Assembly: GCF_001693735.1 (NCBI RefSeq)
Contig: NZ_LWDV01000006.1
Coordinates: 173,443 to 237,442 of the forward strand
Reading direction: 5' to 3'
DNA length: 64,000 nt
Source: Orenia metallireducens
Lineage (GTDB): Bacteria > Bacillota > Halanaerobiia > Halobacteroidales > Halobacteroidaceae
Numbering within the stretch: position 1 is the first letter of the stretch; each line of letters opens with the position of its first letter. The notes under the pieces are model-generated. The model saw nothing but the letters and a program-made list of their open reading frames with translations. It was not told where the DNA came from and made no database searches. Positions 36,915-45,507 of the stretch are shown in pieces. The position numbers and the translations under genes are program-made.

Positions 36915-38446
36915 TATTTCACCCTCTTTTTAATAAACTCAGCTTTTATTCCAAATACTTCTTTGAAGAGTTCTGACTTCTGCTCAAAGGTCCATGCCTC
37001 TAATAAAGTATTCTCATTACTATAGCCAATAATCTCTAACTTCTTATTCTTTAGATTGACTTTGAGGTCTTCAAACTTCTTAATATGGCTTCTATCTAAA
37101 GAATCACCTAATTGTAAGATAGCTGCCAATTTAGCTACTAACACCTTATCTTCAGTAGATAATTTTCTATAACTAGTATCACTATTATTAGGTAATTTCT
37201 TACTATGGTATCTTGCTATATTTGCTACAATCTCTAACTCTTTATTATTTAACCCTAATATACTAGAAGCACGAATAATATCATAAGAATGGTAATAATG
37301 GCGTTTAAGACTGATATATTTACCTACATCATGGAGAATAGCTGCTATTTGCAATAATAATCGCTCTCTATCCCCTAGACCATGAATAGCTTTAACTCCA
37401 TCAAATATCTTCATAGTAAATTCTGTTACAACCTTAGCATGCTTCTGATTATAATAATACTTCTTACCTATACTCTGAGCTGAAATAATTGTATTCTCAA
37501 CAAAGATATTACTCCACTTCTGACTCTCTTCTGAATAGAGAATATCATATAATAATACATCCAATAAGAATACAAAGGGCGCAATAATCTTTTCAGCCTG
37601 TGTAAAATTAAATACTGTTTTATAGATAGCCATAGCCGGTAGTAAAATCTCTGATTTCTCTGGAGATAGGTTGTACATATTAAGCAGTTGAGTTGGAGTT
37701 TTATCCTTAATCTTATCATAAAGGCTATCGAATTTATCTTTAGGGATATAGCATAACTCCTTTTCCATTTCTACTTCACATAAGTCAGCTATCATCTCTA
37801 TCTCTTTTCCAGAGACGACAAAATTAGAGATATTCATCAAAGGAAAATTCTTCTGTAACATATAAGTAAAGCTCCTTAAATACTCCTCTAAAACTATATA
37901 AAATTTATCTGTCTTCTCTTGAATCTTCCCTAATATCTCACTTAATTTCAAGGAACCTATTCGAATATTTTGATTATATTTGATATTACTCTGGGAATAT
38001 AAAGATACCCCTAGCCTTCCTGTTCCAATATAGCACATCAATGCTTGTTGTTCATTGAGACCTATTTCTTCTAGCTTTTTACACATACCTTTATAGATAT
38101 ATATCTTCTCTTCAGAATCATCTAACACTTCTACCTGCAATCCAGTCTTTACCTTAATCTGATCTAAGATATGATCTCTATTTTTGGACTCCCTAATTGC
38201 AGTGGTAGCTACTGTTTTAATATTATCTATTCTATACTCATTAATTAATTTTAAAAAACCTTTAAGTACTCTACAGGTTTCATCTACCTTCTCAAAGCTT
38301 ATCTTATCTCTTTTAAAGGTGTCATGACCTAAACTCAGTGGATATTCAAGGGATTCTAGAACTTTCATCTTCTTATTTCTCTTCTCCCCTATCTTTAGAT
38401 ATAATGCACTAGAGCCTATATATATAACAGCAGCCTTTTCACTCAT
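36914..38446 (-). CDS. Ppx/GppA-HD protein with degenerate phosphate loops
   Basis: A 510-residue protein with the Ppx/GppA actin-like fold followed by an HD domain (LHDVGKYISLKRHYYHSYDI, near residue 370). The two phosphate-binding loops are eroded: residues 9-13 read YIGSS where active enzymes have DIGSN, and the second loop reads YIGTGRLG instead of DIGGGS. The VATTAIRESKNRD block and DSEEKIYIYKG remain. Hydrolysis of polyphosphate or pppGpp is therefore doubtful; a binding or regulatory role is possible. The HD domain looks intact. The start at 38446 has GGGAGG; the frame extends five codons further. It is coupled to ppk. Confidence 0.85.
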   Translation of the reverse strand: MSEKAAVIYIGSSALYLKIGEKRNKKMKVLESLEYPLSLGHDTFKRDKISFEKVDETCRVLKGFLKLINEYRIDNIKTVATTAIRESKNRDHILDQIKVKTGLQVEVLDDSEEKIYIYKGMCKKLEEIGLNEQQALMCYIGTGRLGVSLYSQSNIKYNQNIRIGSLKLSEILGKIQEKTDKFYIVLEEYLRSFTYMLQKNFPLMNISNFVVSGKEIEMIADLCEVEMEKELCYIPKDKFDSLYDKIKDKTPTQLLNMYNLSPEKSEILLPAMAIYKTVFNFTQAEKIIAPFVFLLDVLLYDILYSEESQKWSNIFVENTIISAQSIGKKYYYNQKHAKVVTEFTMKIFDGVKAIHGLGDRERLLLQIAAILHDVGKYISLKRHYYHSYDIIRASSILGLNNKELEIVANIARYHSKKLPNNSDTSYRKLSTEDKVLVAKLAAILQLGDSLDRSHIKKFEDLKVNLKNKKLEIIGYSNENTLLEAWTFEQKSELFKEVFGIKAEFIKKRVK

Positions 38447-38647
38447 AACAATTCCTCCCACATAAATCTAAATAACAACAGTAAGAAACTCTGAGTAAAC
38501 AGTGACAAGACAAGATTCTTATTTGCTCCCTATAACTTGTTGTCACTAAATTTTCCTAATATATAATTATCTAAAATAAATCAATTTAAATACAATTTTC
38601 AATATAAGAATCTATCTTTTTCAATATTATAACATATTCCTTATTTA

Positions 38648-38691
38648 TACTTGTTAACATAATGTTAACAAGTATTAAAATCGAGTTAAAA
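38648..38691 (+). promoter_or_regulatory. Pho-box-like hexamer array and palindrome between the ppx genes
   Basis: TTAACA (38654), TTAACA (38665), TTAAAA (38675) and TTAAAA (38686) lie 11, 10 and 11 bases apart, as in Bacillus PhoP-binding sites. The first two are within a 27-base perfect palindrome (38648-38674) with arms TACTTGTTAACAT and a single central A. A TATAAT at 38729-38734 could be the -10 of the plus-strand gene. PhoP or a dimeric repressor could bind; no such regulator was identified in the window. Confidence 0.55.
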
Positions 38692-38816
38692 AGTAATTAT
38701 TCAACTATTATTATTTTGAGAAATAATGTATAATTATAAGAAATAATTTCATAATAATATAATTATTTATTTTTGCTATTTTTTAAAAACGATTGAAAAT
38801 AAAGGGAGGAGTTTTA

Positions 38817-40355
38817 ATGAGAAATATTGCTATTGTTGATATCGGTTCAAATTCTATCAAATTAGTCTTAGCAGAGATTAAAAAGAATAACTCTTTTAAG
38901 ATAATTGATGAATTAAAGGAGACTGTTAGATTAGGAGAAGGAATAGAAGAGGATAATAAATTACAGGAAGGGCGTATTAAAGTAGCTATTCAAACCTTAA
39001 AGATGTTTAAAAACTTATGTAATGCTACTGAGACTAAAGAGATTATAGCTGTTGCTACAGCTGCTGTACGTAGAGCTGATAATCAAGAGGAATTTTTAAA
39101 TAGAATAAAAGAAGAGGTTGAGCTTGATGTGCAAGTATTATCAGGTGAAGAAGAAGGATATTATGATTACTGGGGAGTTGTAAATAGCATTGATCGAGAT
39201 AATGGGCTGATTATGGATATCGGTGGTGGAAGTATAGAGCTGATTTGGATGAAAGAAAGAAAAATAAAGGAATGTGTTAGCTTGTCCTTTGGTTCTCTAG
39301 ATTTAACCCGACACTTCAATCTTTATGATAGCATCACTAGCAAACAAGAGGAGCAGCTAATAAAATTCTTAACAACAGCCTTCAATGAAGTTACTTGGCT
39401 AAAAGATATAGATTGTAACTCTTTAATTGGGGTCGGTGGTACTATTAGAAATATTGCGAAAATAGACCAGAGGAATAATGACTATCCTTTAGATCTACTC
39501 CATTATTATCAACTAAAAAAATCTACAGTCAATGCTATCTATGAATTAGTCAAAAACAAAGACTTAAAGAAAAGAAAGAAGATATCTGGACTATCTAAAA
39601 AGAGAGCAGATATCTTTATTGGTGCCACTGCTGCTGTAGCAACCTTAATGAATTTATATAATTTAGATAAATTACTTATTAGTGGCAAAGGGATTAGAGA
39701 AGGGCTAATCTACAATTATCTCTATCAAGATAAAGAACCTAACTCTAATGTGTTAGATTTCTCCATAAATAATATAGTAAATAATTTAAATCTCAATAAG
39801 AAACATGCTCAGCATGTACATAAGCTAGCCAAAGTACTATACCAAGAATTAAAGCCTTTATTTAAATTGAATGAAGAGGAATTTGAAGGTGATATTGATA
39901 AGATTTTAAAGACTGCAACTATGTTACATGATGCAGGAAATAGTATTAACTATTATGATCATCACGAACACTCTTTTTATATGATACTTAACTCTGGTAT
40001 TAATGGCTTATCTCATCGAGAGTTATTAATTAGTGCCTATATTGCTGCCTCCCATCGCCATACCAAGTATGACTTAAGAAAATATAATTTAAATCGCTCA
40101 CAATTTACTGATATTATTGATAGAAAAGGTGATGACAAAGAGATAATTCGTAAGTTTGGTATATTAGTTGAGATTGCAGAGAGTTTAGATAGGAATATGA
40201 ATGGCTTGGTAGAGGATATCCAATGCCAGCTAGAAGATAATCGTTTTATTATCAAAACTATTTCCAAAGAAGATGTAGAATTAGAGATTAATGATGCTTT
40301 ATCAGTTAGCAAAGGTTTTGAAAAGTTATACAATAAAGAACTTATAATCTTATAA
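38817..40355 (+). CDS. ppx: Exopolyphosphatase / pppGpp phosphohydrolase with HD domain
   Basis: A 512-residue Ppx/GppA enzyme with all expected residues: loop 1 IVDIGSNSIKL, VATAAVRRADNQEEF, the catalytic Glu region LSGEEEGYYDYWGV, loop 2 IMDIGGGSIEL and GVGGTIRN. A C-terminal HD domain (MLHDAGNSINYYDHHEHSFY) follows. It hydrolyses polyphosphate and/or pppGpp by family knowledge. The start at 38817 has GGGAGGAG; the frame extends eight codons further without an RBS. It is divergent from the ppx-like/ppk operon, and is the only intact plus-strand gene in the window. Confidence 0.93.
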   Translation: MRNIAIVDIGSNSIKLVLAEIKKNNSFKIIDELKETVRLGEGIEEDNKLQEGRIKVAIQTLKMFKNLCNATETKEIIAVATAAVRRADNQEEFLNRIKEEVELDVQVLSGEEEGYYDYWGVVNSIDRDNGLIMDIGGGSIELIWMKERKIKECVSLSFGSLDLTRHFNLYDSITSKQEEQLIKFLTTAFNEVTWLKDIDCNSLIGVGGTIRNIAKIDQRNNDYPLDLLHYYQLKKSTVNAIYELVKNKDLKKRKKISGLSKKRADIFIGATAAVATLMNLYNLDKLLISGKGIREGLIYNYLYQDKEPNSNVLDFSINNIVNNLNLNKKHAQHVHKLAKVLYQELKPLFKLNEEEFEGDIDKILKTATMLHDAGNSINYYDHHEHSFYMILNSGINGLSHRELLISAYIAASHRHTKYDLRKYNLNRSQFTDIIDRKGDDKEIIRKFGILVEIAESLDRNMNGLVEDIQCQLEDNRFIIKTISKEDVELEINDALSVSKGFEKLYNKELIIL

Positions 40356-40391
40356 TATCTTCTATTAGTAGGAGAACTGATACAATTTATA

Positions 40392-40478
40392 GATATTGAG
40401 ACACTTCAGTAACTAGTGACGAGTAACCAGTAAATAACTTAACTCGTCACCCGTTACTGTCCCTTTATACCCATTAAA
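40392..40478. repeat. Inverted-end intergenic element, copy F (short)
   Basis: Left end GATATTGAGACACTTCAG (40392-40409); at the right only TATACCCATTAA is left of the consensus. The interior is a third type: GTGACGAGTAACCAG inverted against CTCGTCACCCGTTACTG. A similar interior occurs at 19790-19860. Confidence 0.58.
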
Positions 40479-40495
40479 AGATATAACTCTATTTC

Positions 40496-40882
40496 TTATT
40501 TTTCATATAGTTCTAAGGGCAAGTCATCAGGGTCCTTGAAGAAAGTAAACTTCTTTCCTGTAACCTCATCGATTCTTATACCTTCTACAACAACCCCTTG
40601 CCTCTCTAGCTCTTTTACTGTTTCTTCTATATCATCAACCTCAAAAGCTAGATGTCTAAGTCCTCTTGCCTCAGGATAGCTTGGTCTCTGAGGTGGATTT
40701 GAAAAGGAAAATAACTCTATTTGACTGTCCTCTCCAATAGCTAAATCTAATTTATAGGAGTCCCGATTCTCTCGGTAGGTCTCTTTAATCACCTTCAAAT
40801 TAAGGATATTGACATAAAATTCTTTAGATTTTTCATATTCGGAACATATAATCGCAATGTGATGAATTTTATTTAGTTTCAT
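40496..40882 (-). CDS. VOC family protein (glyoxalase-like)
   Basis: A 128-residue single-chain vicinal-oxygen-chelate protein of the YaeR/GloA2 type. Metal ligands are visible at KIHHIAIICSEYEKS, QIELFSF, LRHLAFEVDDIEETV and DLPLELYEK. The substrate is unknown; lactoylglutathione or bacillithiol adducts are only guesses. It lies 22 bases after the ACT-domain gene. Confidence 0.9.
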   Translation of the reverse strand: MKLNKIHHIAIICSEYEKSKEFYVNILNLKVIKETYRENRDSYKLDLAIGEDSQIELFSFSNPPQRPSYPEARGLRHLAFEVDDIEETVKELERQGVVVEGIRIDEVTGKKFTFFKDPDDLPLELYEK

Positions 40883-40904
40883 AATCTCCCCTTATTATTT
40901 AAAG

Positions 40905-41282
40905 CTAATTGTTAATTATATAATCTTTACTCAAAACCTCAATAGCTTCTTCTAAACTCTCTTCTTTTACTAAGAGATAATCGGTATCATAGGTTGAAAT
41001 TACAAAGATACTTATCCCTTCTTGAGCCAAAGTTGTAGCTAAAAAAGAGAGTACACCTACCATTGAAAAATCTAAGGGTCCCTCAACCTTTAAAGCCCTC
41101 CAATTCTTTTCACTCTTTATATCTGCTGGTACATCCTCTGTTAATGAGACTATTGATAGTTCATCTTTAGTTCTGGTAATTGAAAAAAATTGACTGGATA
41201 ATGGCCAGCTAGGTATTTCAGCATCTTTATTCAAACGAGATACTGCTAATTCTTCTGCCATTACAGTTAAAGTTAGCTTCAT
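40905..41282 (-). CDS. ACT domain-containing protein
   Basis: A 125-residue double-ACT-like protein of the COG3602/CASTOR type. It has the AEELAVSRLNKDAEIPSWP opening and VEGPLDFSMVGVLSFLATTLAQEGISIFVISTYDTDYLLV, typical of amino-acid-sensing ACT domains. The ligand is unknown. The start at 41282 is chosen over an adjacent upstream ATG by its distance from GGAGGTG. Downstream of the ABC exporter genes with a 53-base gap, so possibly on the same transcript. Confidence 0.85.
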   Translation of the reverse strand: MKLTLTVMAEELAVSRLNKDAEIPSWPLSSQFFSITRTKDELSIVSLTEDVPADIKSEKNWRALKVEGPLDFSMVGVLSFLATTLAQEGISIFVISTYDTDYLLVKEESLEEAIEVLSKDYIINN

Positions 41283-41335
41283 CATTTCACCTCCTTATCT
41301 CTTGGAAGAATTCAATTAAGATAAAAATAATAAAC

Positions 41336-43147
41336 CTAAACAATCCCCTCCTTCATAAACTGATTAGTATAGAGTTTATAATAGTATCCTTTACTTCTTA
41401 ATAACTCTTGATGATTTCCTGATTCGATTATCTCACCATCTCTAAGTACCAAAATTCTATCAGCAGAACGAATAGTAGATAATCTGTGAGCAATAATAAA
41501 GTTAGTTCTTCCTTTTAATAACTTATCAATTGCTTGTTGAATTATCTGCTCCATCTCAGTATCTATAGAAGAGGTAGCCTCATCAAGTACAAATATTCTA
41601 GGGTCTGCTAATACTGCTCTAGCAAAGGAGATTAATTGCTTCTCCCCAGTCGATAAACTACCGCCACCTTCACCAATTTTAGTATCATATCCCTGCTCTA
41701 GTTTCTTAATAAGTTGATGAGCATTGACCAATTTGGCAGCTTTGATTATATCCAAATCACTTGCTTCTAAATTACCATAGCGAATATTATCTTTAATCGT
41801 TCCACTAAAGAGATGAGGAGTTTGGAGTACATATCCGATATTGGAATGGAGCCATAATTTGGATCGCTTCTTATAATCTACTCCATCAATTAATATCTCT
41901 CCTGCTGTTGGTTCATAAAATCTACAAGCTAAATTAACAATAGTACTCTTACCAGAACCGGTCTCACCTACCAAAGCTATAGTCTCTCCGGCCTTAATTT
42001 CCAGATTAAAATCCTCTAAAATCTGCTCCCCATCTTCATAAGCAAAAGATACATTCTTAAAGGAGATATCCCCTTTAATCTCTGACCAATTCTCTCGCTT
42101 AGGAGTAAAGGTATCACCATAAATCTCGATAACCTCTTGACTATCTTGAATATCAGGTTTAGTCTCTATCATTGATAAAGTTCTTTCTGCCGAAGCCTGT
42201 GCTGACTGTAATTCAGCAAAGACTCGTGCCAATTGACTGATTGGCTCAAAAAAATGAACTGTATAGGAGATAAAAGCAACTAAAGTTCCATAACTTATAG
42301 TAGTCAATAGAACATCTCTACCTCCAAAAACAAGGGCAAAACTAGTCCCTATACTTCCTAAAGTCAATACTACTGGTAGATATAATGCAGAAAAGATAGC
42401 TGCTTTAACTGATGATTCTCTCATCTTAGTAGTCTTCTCTTCAAATTCTCTTAAATTGTCTTCTTCTCTAACTAGGGTTTTAGTAGTCTTAGCCCCCATA
42501 ATCCCTTCATTAAAAGCACCAGTAATTTTAGAATTAATCTTTCTAACCTTACGATATAGCTTTAATATCTTCTTTTGAAAATAAAGACTAATAACAGCCA
42601 AGATAGGTACTACTGATAAGGTAATTAATGCTAACTTCCAATTTAAAAAGAGCATAATTACCATAGTTGTTATCATCATTGTTATTCCCCAGACTGAATC
42701 TACAAATCCCCAAGAGAGAACCTCTCCTAATCTCTTTACATCAGAGGTCATTCTTGCCATTAGCCAACCTACTGCTGTCTTATCATAATAAGAGAAAGAT
42801 AACTCTTGTAACCTCTTAAAACCTGCCTTTCTAATATTATAGGTCATTGTTGTCTCTATCTTTCCAGCATAATTTATCAATAACCAGACATTAATAGCCT
42901 GCACAATTATTAATACTCCATATAACAAGCTAAACCTTAATAAAGCACTAATATTATTATTAACTACAAATTTATCAATAGCATATTTAGTCATCAATGG
43001 GAAGATAGCATCAATACCTCCAACTCCCATCATCACAGTAGCTAAAATTAAAACCTCTTTCTTTAATGGTTTAAGATAATAGAGTAACTTCTTCCATAAT
43101 CCAAAATCAAAATCTTTATTATAATCCTCTTCTTTAAACTCCGTCAA
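41336..43147 (-). CDS. ABC exporter, second subunit (canonical ATP site residues)
   Basis: A 603-residue half-transporter with six hydrophobic helices (about 25-320) and an ATPase domain. It has Walker A GETGSGKST, signature LSTGEKQ, Walker B IFVLDEATSSID with the catalytic Glu, and H-loop IIAHRLST. With the upstream gene it forms a heterodimeric multidrug-type exporter like BmrCD or LmrCD. The start is TTG with GGGAGG nine bases upstream. Drug specificity cannot be read. Confidence 0.92.
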   Translation of the reverse strand: MTEFKEEDYNKDFDFGLWKKLLYYLKPLKKEVLILATVMMGVGGIDAIFPLMTKYAIDKFVVNNNISALLRFSLLYGVLIIVQAINVWLLINYAGKIETTMTYNIRKAGFKRLQELSFSYYDKTAVGWLMARMTSDVKRLGEVLSWGFVDSVWGITMMITTMVIMLFLNWKLALITLSVVPILAVISLYFQKKILKLYRKVRKINSKITGAFNEGIMGAKTTKTLVREEDNLREFEEKTTKMRESSVKAAIFSALYLPVVLTLGSIGTSFALVFGGRDVLLTTISYGTLVAFISYTVHFFEPISQLARVFAELQSAQASAERTLSMIETKPDIQDSQEVIEIYGDTFTPKRENWSEIKGDISFKNVSFAYEDGEQILEDFNLEIKAGETIALVGETGSGKSTIVNLACRFYEPTAGEILIDGVDYKKRSKLWLHSNIGYVLQTPHLFSGTIKDNIRYGNLEASDLDIIKAAKLVNAHQLIKKLEQGYDTKIGEGGGSLSTGEKQLISFARAVLADPRIFVLDEATSSIDTEMEQIIQQAIDKLLKGRTNFIIAHRLSTIRSADRILVLRDGEIIESGNHQELLRSKGYYYKLYTNQFMKEGIV

Positions 43148-43164
43148 TATCGATAACCTCCCTT

Positions 43165-43250
43165 TTTAATTGAAAATTTAGAAGTGGTAATGGAGAATCA
43201 AGCTCTTAAAAAGTTTAAATTCTCAATTCTCCCTTCTCAATTATTAAAAA
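43165..43250. repeat. Short oligomer repeat between the ABC genes
   Basis: AATTGAAAATTTAGAAG at the left and AAATTCTCAATTCTCCCTTC at the right are degenerate copies of an AATTGAGAA oligomer in inverted order. This is a simple repeat of the kind found between genes elsewhere in the window. Confidence 0.45.
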
Positions 43251-45050
43251 TTACCCATTTACCACCATTTCCTTTTCTAGACAATTTTGAATATCCCATA
43301 CTCTTTTATACATACCTTCTCTATTAATCAACTCTTGATGAGTTCCTACCTCTACAATTCTACCTTCATCTATTACTAAAATCTTATCAGCTTCAGCTAA
43401 GGTATTGATACGATGAGAGATAATAAAGGTTGTAGTATCTTCTCTCTTCTTCTTCAACTCCTGACGAATGGCAGCATCAGTCTCAGTATCAACTGCACTT
43501 AAGGAGTCATCAAAGATTAATATCGGGCATTCTCTGATTAGGGTCCTGGCAATAGCTACCCTCTGTTTTTGACCACCTGACAAAGAGACTCCCCGCTCTC
43601 CTACTAAGGTATCATAGCCCTCTTCAAAACCTAAAATAACATCATGAACAGCTGCATTATTAGCTGCTTCAAAGATCTCTGTATCTCTTACATCACCTCT
43701 AGCTAAACCTATATTCTCTTTAATAGATTTGGCAAAGAGAAAAGGTTCTTGTAAAACCAGACCAATATTCTTCCTTAACCACTTTTTATTGATATCTTTG
43801 ATTTCATGACCACCTATCTTAATTGAACCCTCTTGATAATCATATAGTCTAGCTAATAGATGAACCAGAGAGCTCTTACCAGAGCCTGTTGCTCCTAAGA
43901 TAGCTATAGTCTCCCCTTCCTTAACCTCAAAGGAGATATCCTTTAATACAGGTTTTCCCTTTTCATATTCAAAGTAAACACTTTGGAAGTTAATATCCCC
44001 TTTTATCTCTGGTTTAAGCTCACCATCCTTCTCTTCTTCTCTAGCTTCATCTAAGATTTCCTGAATACGACCTAGAGCTACTAAGGTTTTACCCATATCT
44101 GTTAAAATGCGACCAAGTTGGCGGATTGGCCATAATAGCATACCTTCATAAGTAATAAATACAACTAGGGTTCCTAAGGTTATAACCCCTTCAAAAGCCC
44201 AATAAGAGCCAAAAATCAATACTATTCCAATCTGAAACATACTCAAGAAATCAGATACTGACCAAAACCAAGCCAATAATCGTAATACATGATAACATTT
44301 ATCTTTATAATCTAAACTCTCTTTATCAAACTTATCTATCTCATAATTTTCTCTAGCAAAGGCTCTAACTACTCTAACCCCTGTTAAGTTCTCCTGCAAT
44401 ACTGTAGACATTCTCCCTTCAGCCTCATCAGCAGCTTTAAAAGATTTCTTAACCTCCCTATAAAAGAAGTAAGAGAAAGCTAAGATAATAGGCACTACTC
44501 CAATAGCTACTAGGGTCAGCTTTACATCTAGTAAAAACATAATAATAGCTACAAAAACCATCATAAAGATAGCACGACCAACCTCTACCAATTGTACCGC
44601 TAAAAAGCGTCGAATAGTATCCACATCGGAAGTGCAGCGCTGAATTAAATCACCAGTCTCAGCCTTAGTATGATATTCATAAGGAAGATGCTGCAAATGA
44701 TCATATAGTCTTTCTCTCATATTCTTAGCAATCGATTCAGCTGCCATAGCTGACCATTTACCTTTAAAGTATAAAAACAACCCCCGTAATAGAGTCAATA
44801 GAACTATTACTATCCCAGCAATCCATAAATTCTGTACTAAAACTCCTTTACCGCCAAAACCTTCTATAGCTGCCCCTATTACTTGAGGTACATCTAAAGG
44901 TTTATCACCAATTATAGAGTCTATTGTTACTCTCAATACCAATGGACTTAGAATTGAAAAGAAGGTTGCTAAAGCAATACTAATTAATGCTCCAATGTAC
45001 AATAACCTATTTCCTCTCATATAACTCCAAAACAATCTTAAATTACCCAA
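43251..45050 (-). CDS. ABC exporter, first subunit (degenerate ATP site)
   Basis: A 599-residue half-transporter with six helices (about 17-320) and an ATPase domain: Walker A GATGSGKSS, signature LSGGQKQR, Walker B ILIFDDSLSAVD. The residue after Walker B is Asp, not the catalytic Glu, as in the degenerate site of BmrC-type subunits, so a heterodimer with the downstream subunit is predicted. Start TTG with GGGAGG. It lies behind a 390-base leader with two short ORFs and two terminators, which suggests attenuation control. Drug export is a family inference. Confidence 0.92.
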   Translation of the reverse strand: MGNLRLFWSYMRGNRLLYIGALISIALATFFSILSPLVLRVTIDSIIGDKPLDVPQVIGAAIEGFGGKGVLVQNLWIAGIVIVLLTLLRGLFLYFKGKWSAMAAESIAKNMRERLYDHLQHLPYEYHTKAETGDLIQRCTSDVDTIRRFLAVQLVEVGRAIFMMVFVAIIMFLLDVKLTLVAIGVVPIILAFSYFFYREVKKSFKAADEAEGRMSTVLQENLTGVRVVRAFARENYEIDKFDKESLDYKDKCYHVLRLLAWFWSVSDFLSMFQIGIVLIFGSYWAFEGVITLGTLVVFITYEGMLLWPIRQLGRILTDMGKTLVALGRIQEILDEAREEEKDGELKPEIKGDINFQSVYFEYEKGKPVLKDISFEVKEGETIAILGATGSGKSSLVHLLARLYDYQEGSIKIGGHEIKDINKKWLRKNIGLVLQEPFLFAKSIKENIGLARGDVRDTEIFEAANNAAVHDVILGFEEGYDTLVGERGVSLSGGQKQRVAIARTLIRECPILIFDDSLSAVDTETDAAIRQELKKKREDTTTFIISHRINTLAEADKILVIDEGRIVEVGTHQELINREGMYKRVWDIQNCLEKEMVVNG

Positions 45051-45113
45051 AACTATTACCTCCCTTAATAAAACACCTTATAAAACCAAAAATTAAATAT
45101 TATAAAATCATCG

Positions 45114-45158
45114 TTACATAAATCCCTTCCACATCTTTCGCTTATTAACCCCACTCAT
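45114..45158 (-). CDS. 14-codon ORF just before the ABC exporter
   Basis: MSGVNKRKMWKGFM, a basic peptide, with an excellent RBS (GGGAGGGAG, five bases from the ATG). It ends 63 bases before the TTG start of the exporter gene and lies downstream of both terminators. It may be a leader peptide or a relic. Expression is not proven; the support is the RBS and the position. Confidence 0.5.
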   Translation of the reverse strand: MSGVNKRKMWKGFM

Positions 45159-45209
45159 AATTACTCCCTCCCTAAAATCACTATGTAATCCAATATAAAG
45201 AAAAAACCA

Positions 45210-45234
45210 CAGGTAATTTTACCTGTGGTTAAAG
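45210..45234 (-). terminator. Leader terminator T2 upstream of the ABC exporter
   Basis: AACCACAGGTAAAATTACCTGTGGTT on the minus strand, then TTTTC. Its stem is the same as that of T1 (45274-45303), so the arms of the two can exchange partners. Confidence 0.85.
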
Positions 45235-45273
45235 AGATAAGAGCCTACTATATAGATATAAATTATCCATAAA

Positions 45274-45303
45274 AAACCACAGGTATTTTTATAACCTGTG
45301 GTT
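45274..45303 (-). terminator. Leader terminator T1 upstream of the ABC exporter
   Basis: AACCACAGGT and ACCTGTGGTT arms around TATAAAAAT on the minus strand, then TTTTAT. It begins 35 bases after the stop of the 35-codon leader ORF. Confidence 0.85.
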
Positions 45304-45337
45304 TAAACAAAAAATAACTTATGTAATCTTAATTAGA

Positions 45338-45445
45338 TTAGATATTTATCCCCAAGCAGGTCATAAAGATATATTTATTTTTAAGATTTCCTACAATATT
45401 TAACAGCATCATAACTAAAAAGATTACAATTAGTAAATTATTCAT
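45338..45445 (-). CDS. 35-residue hydrophobic leader peptide
   Basis: The ORF has AAAGGAGG eight bases before its ATG. It encodes a peptide starting MNNLLIVIFLVMMLLNIVGN, a single hydrophobic helix, with a short basic stretch (NLKNKY) and the end FMTCLGINI. It is the first ORF behind a consensus promoter and is followed by T1 and T2. It could be a regulatory leader peptide that senses stalled ribosomes, as BmrB does for bmrCD in Bacillus, or an independent small membrane protein. No homology is claimed. Confidence 0.65.
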   Translation of the reverse strand: MNNLLIVIFLVMMLLNIVGNLKNKYIFMTCLGINI

Positions 45446-45507
45446 CTTTACGACCTCCTTTCAAAATTTATTTTATATTGAATTATTTTTAAATTTATTA
45501 TACATTT

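Noticed and set aside
37468-37719. 83-codon minus-strand ORF inside the ppx-like gene in another frame
   Set aside because: It is an out-of-frame shadow, with basic residues biased by AT-rich codons.
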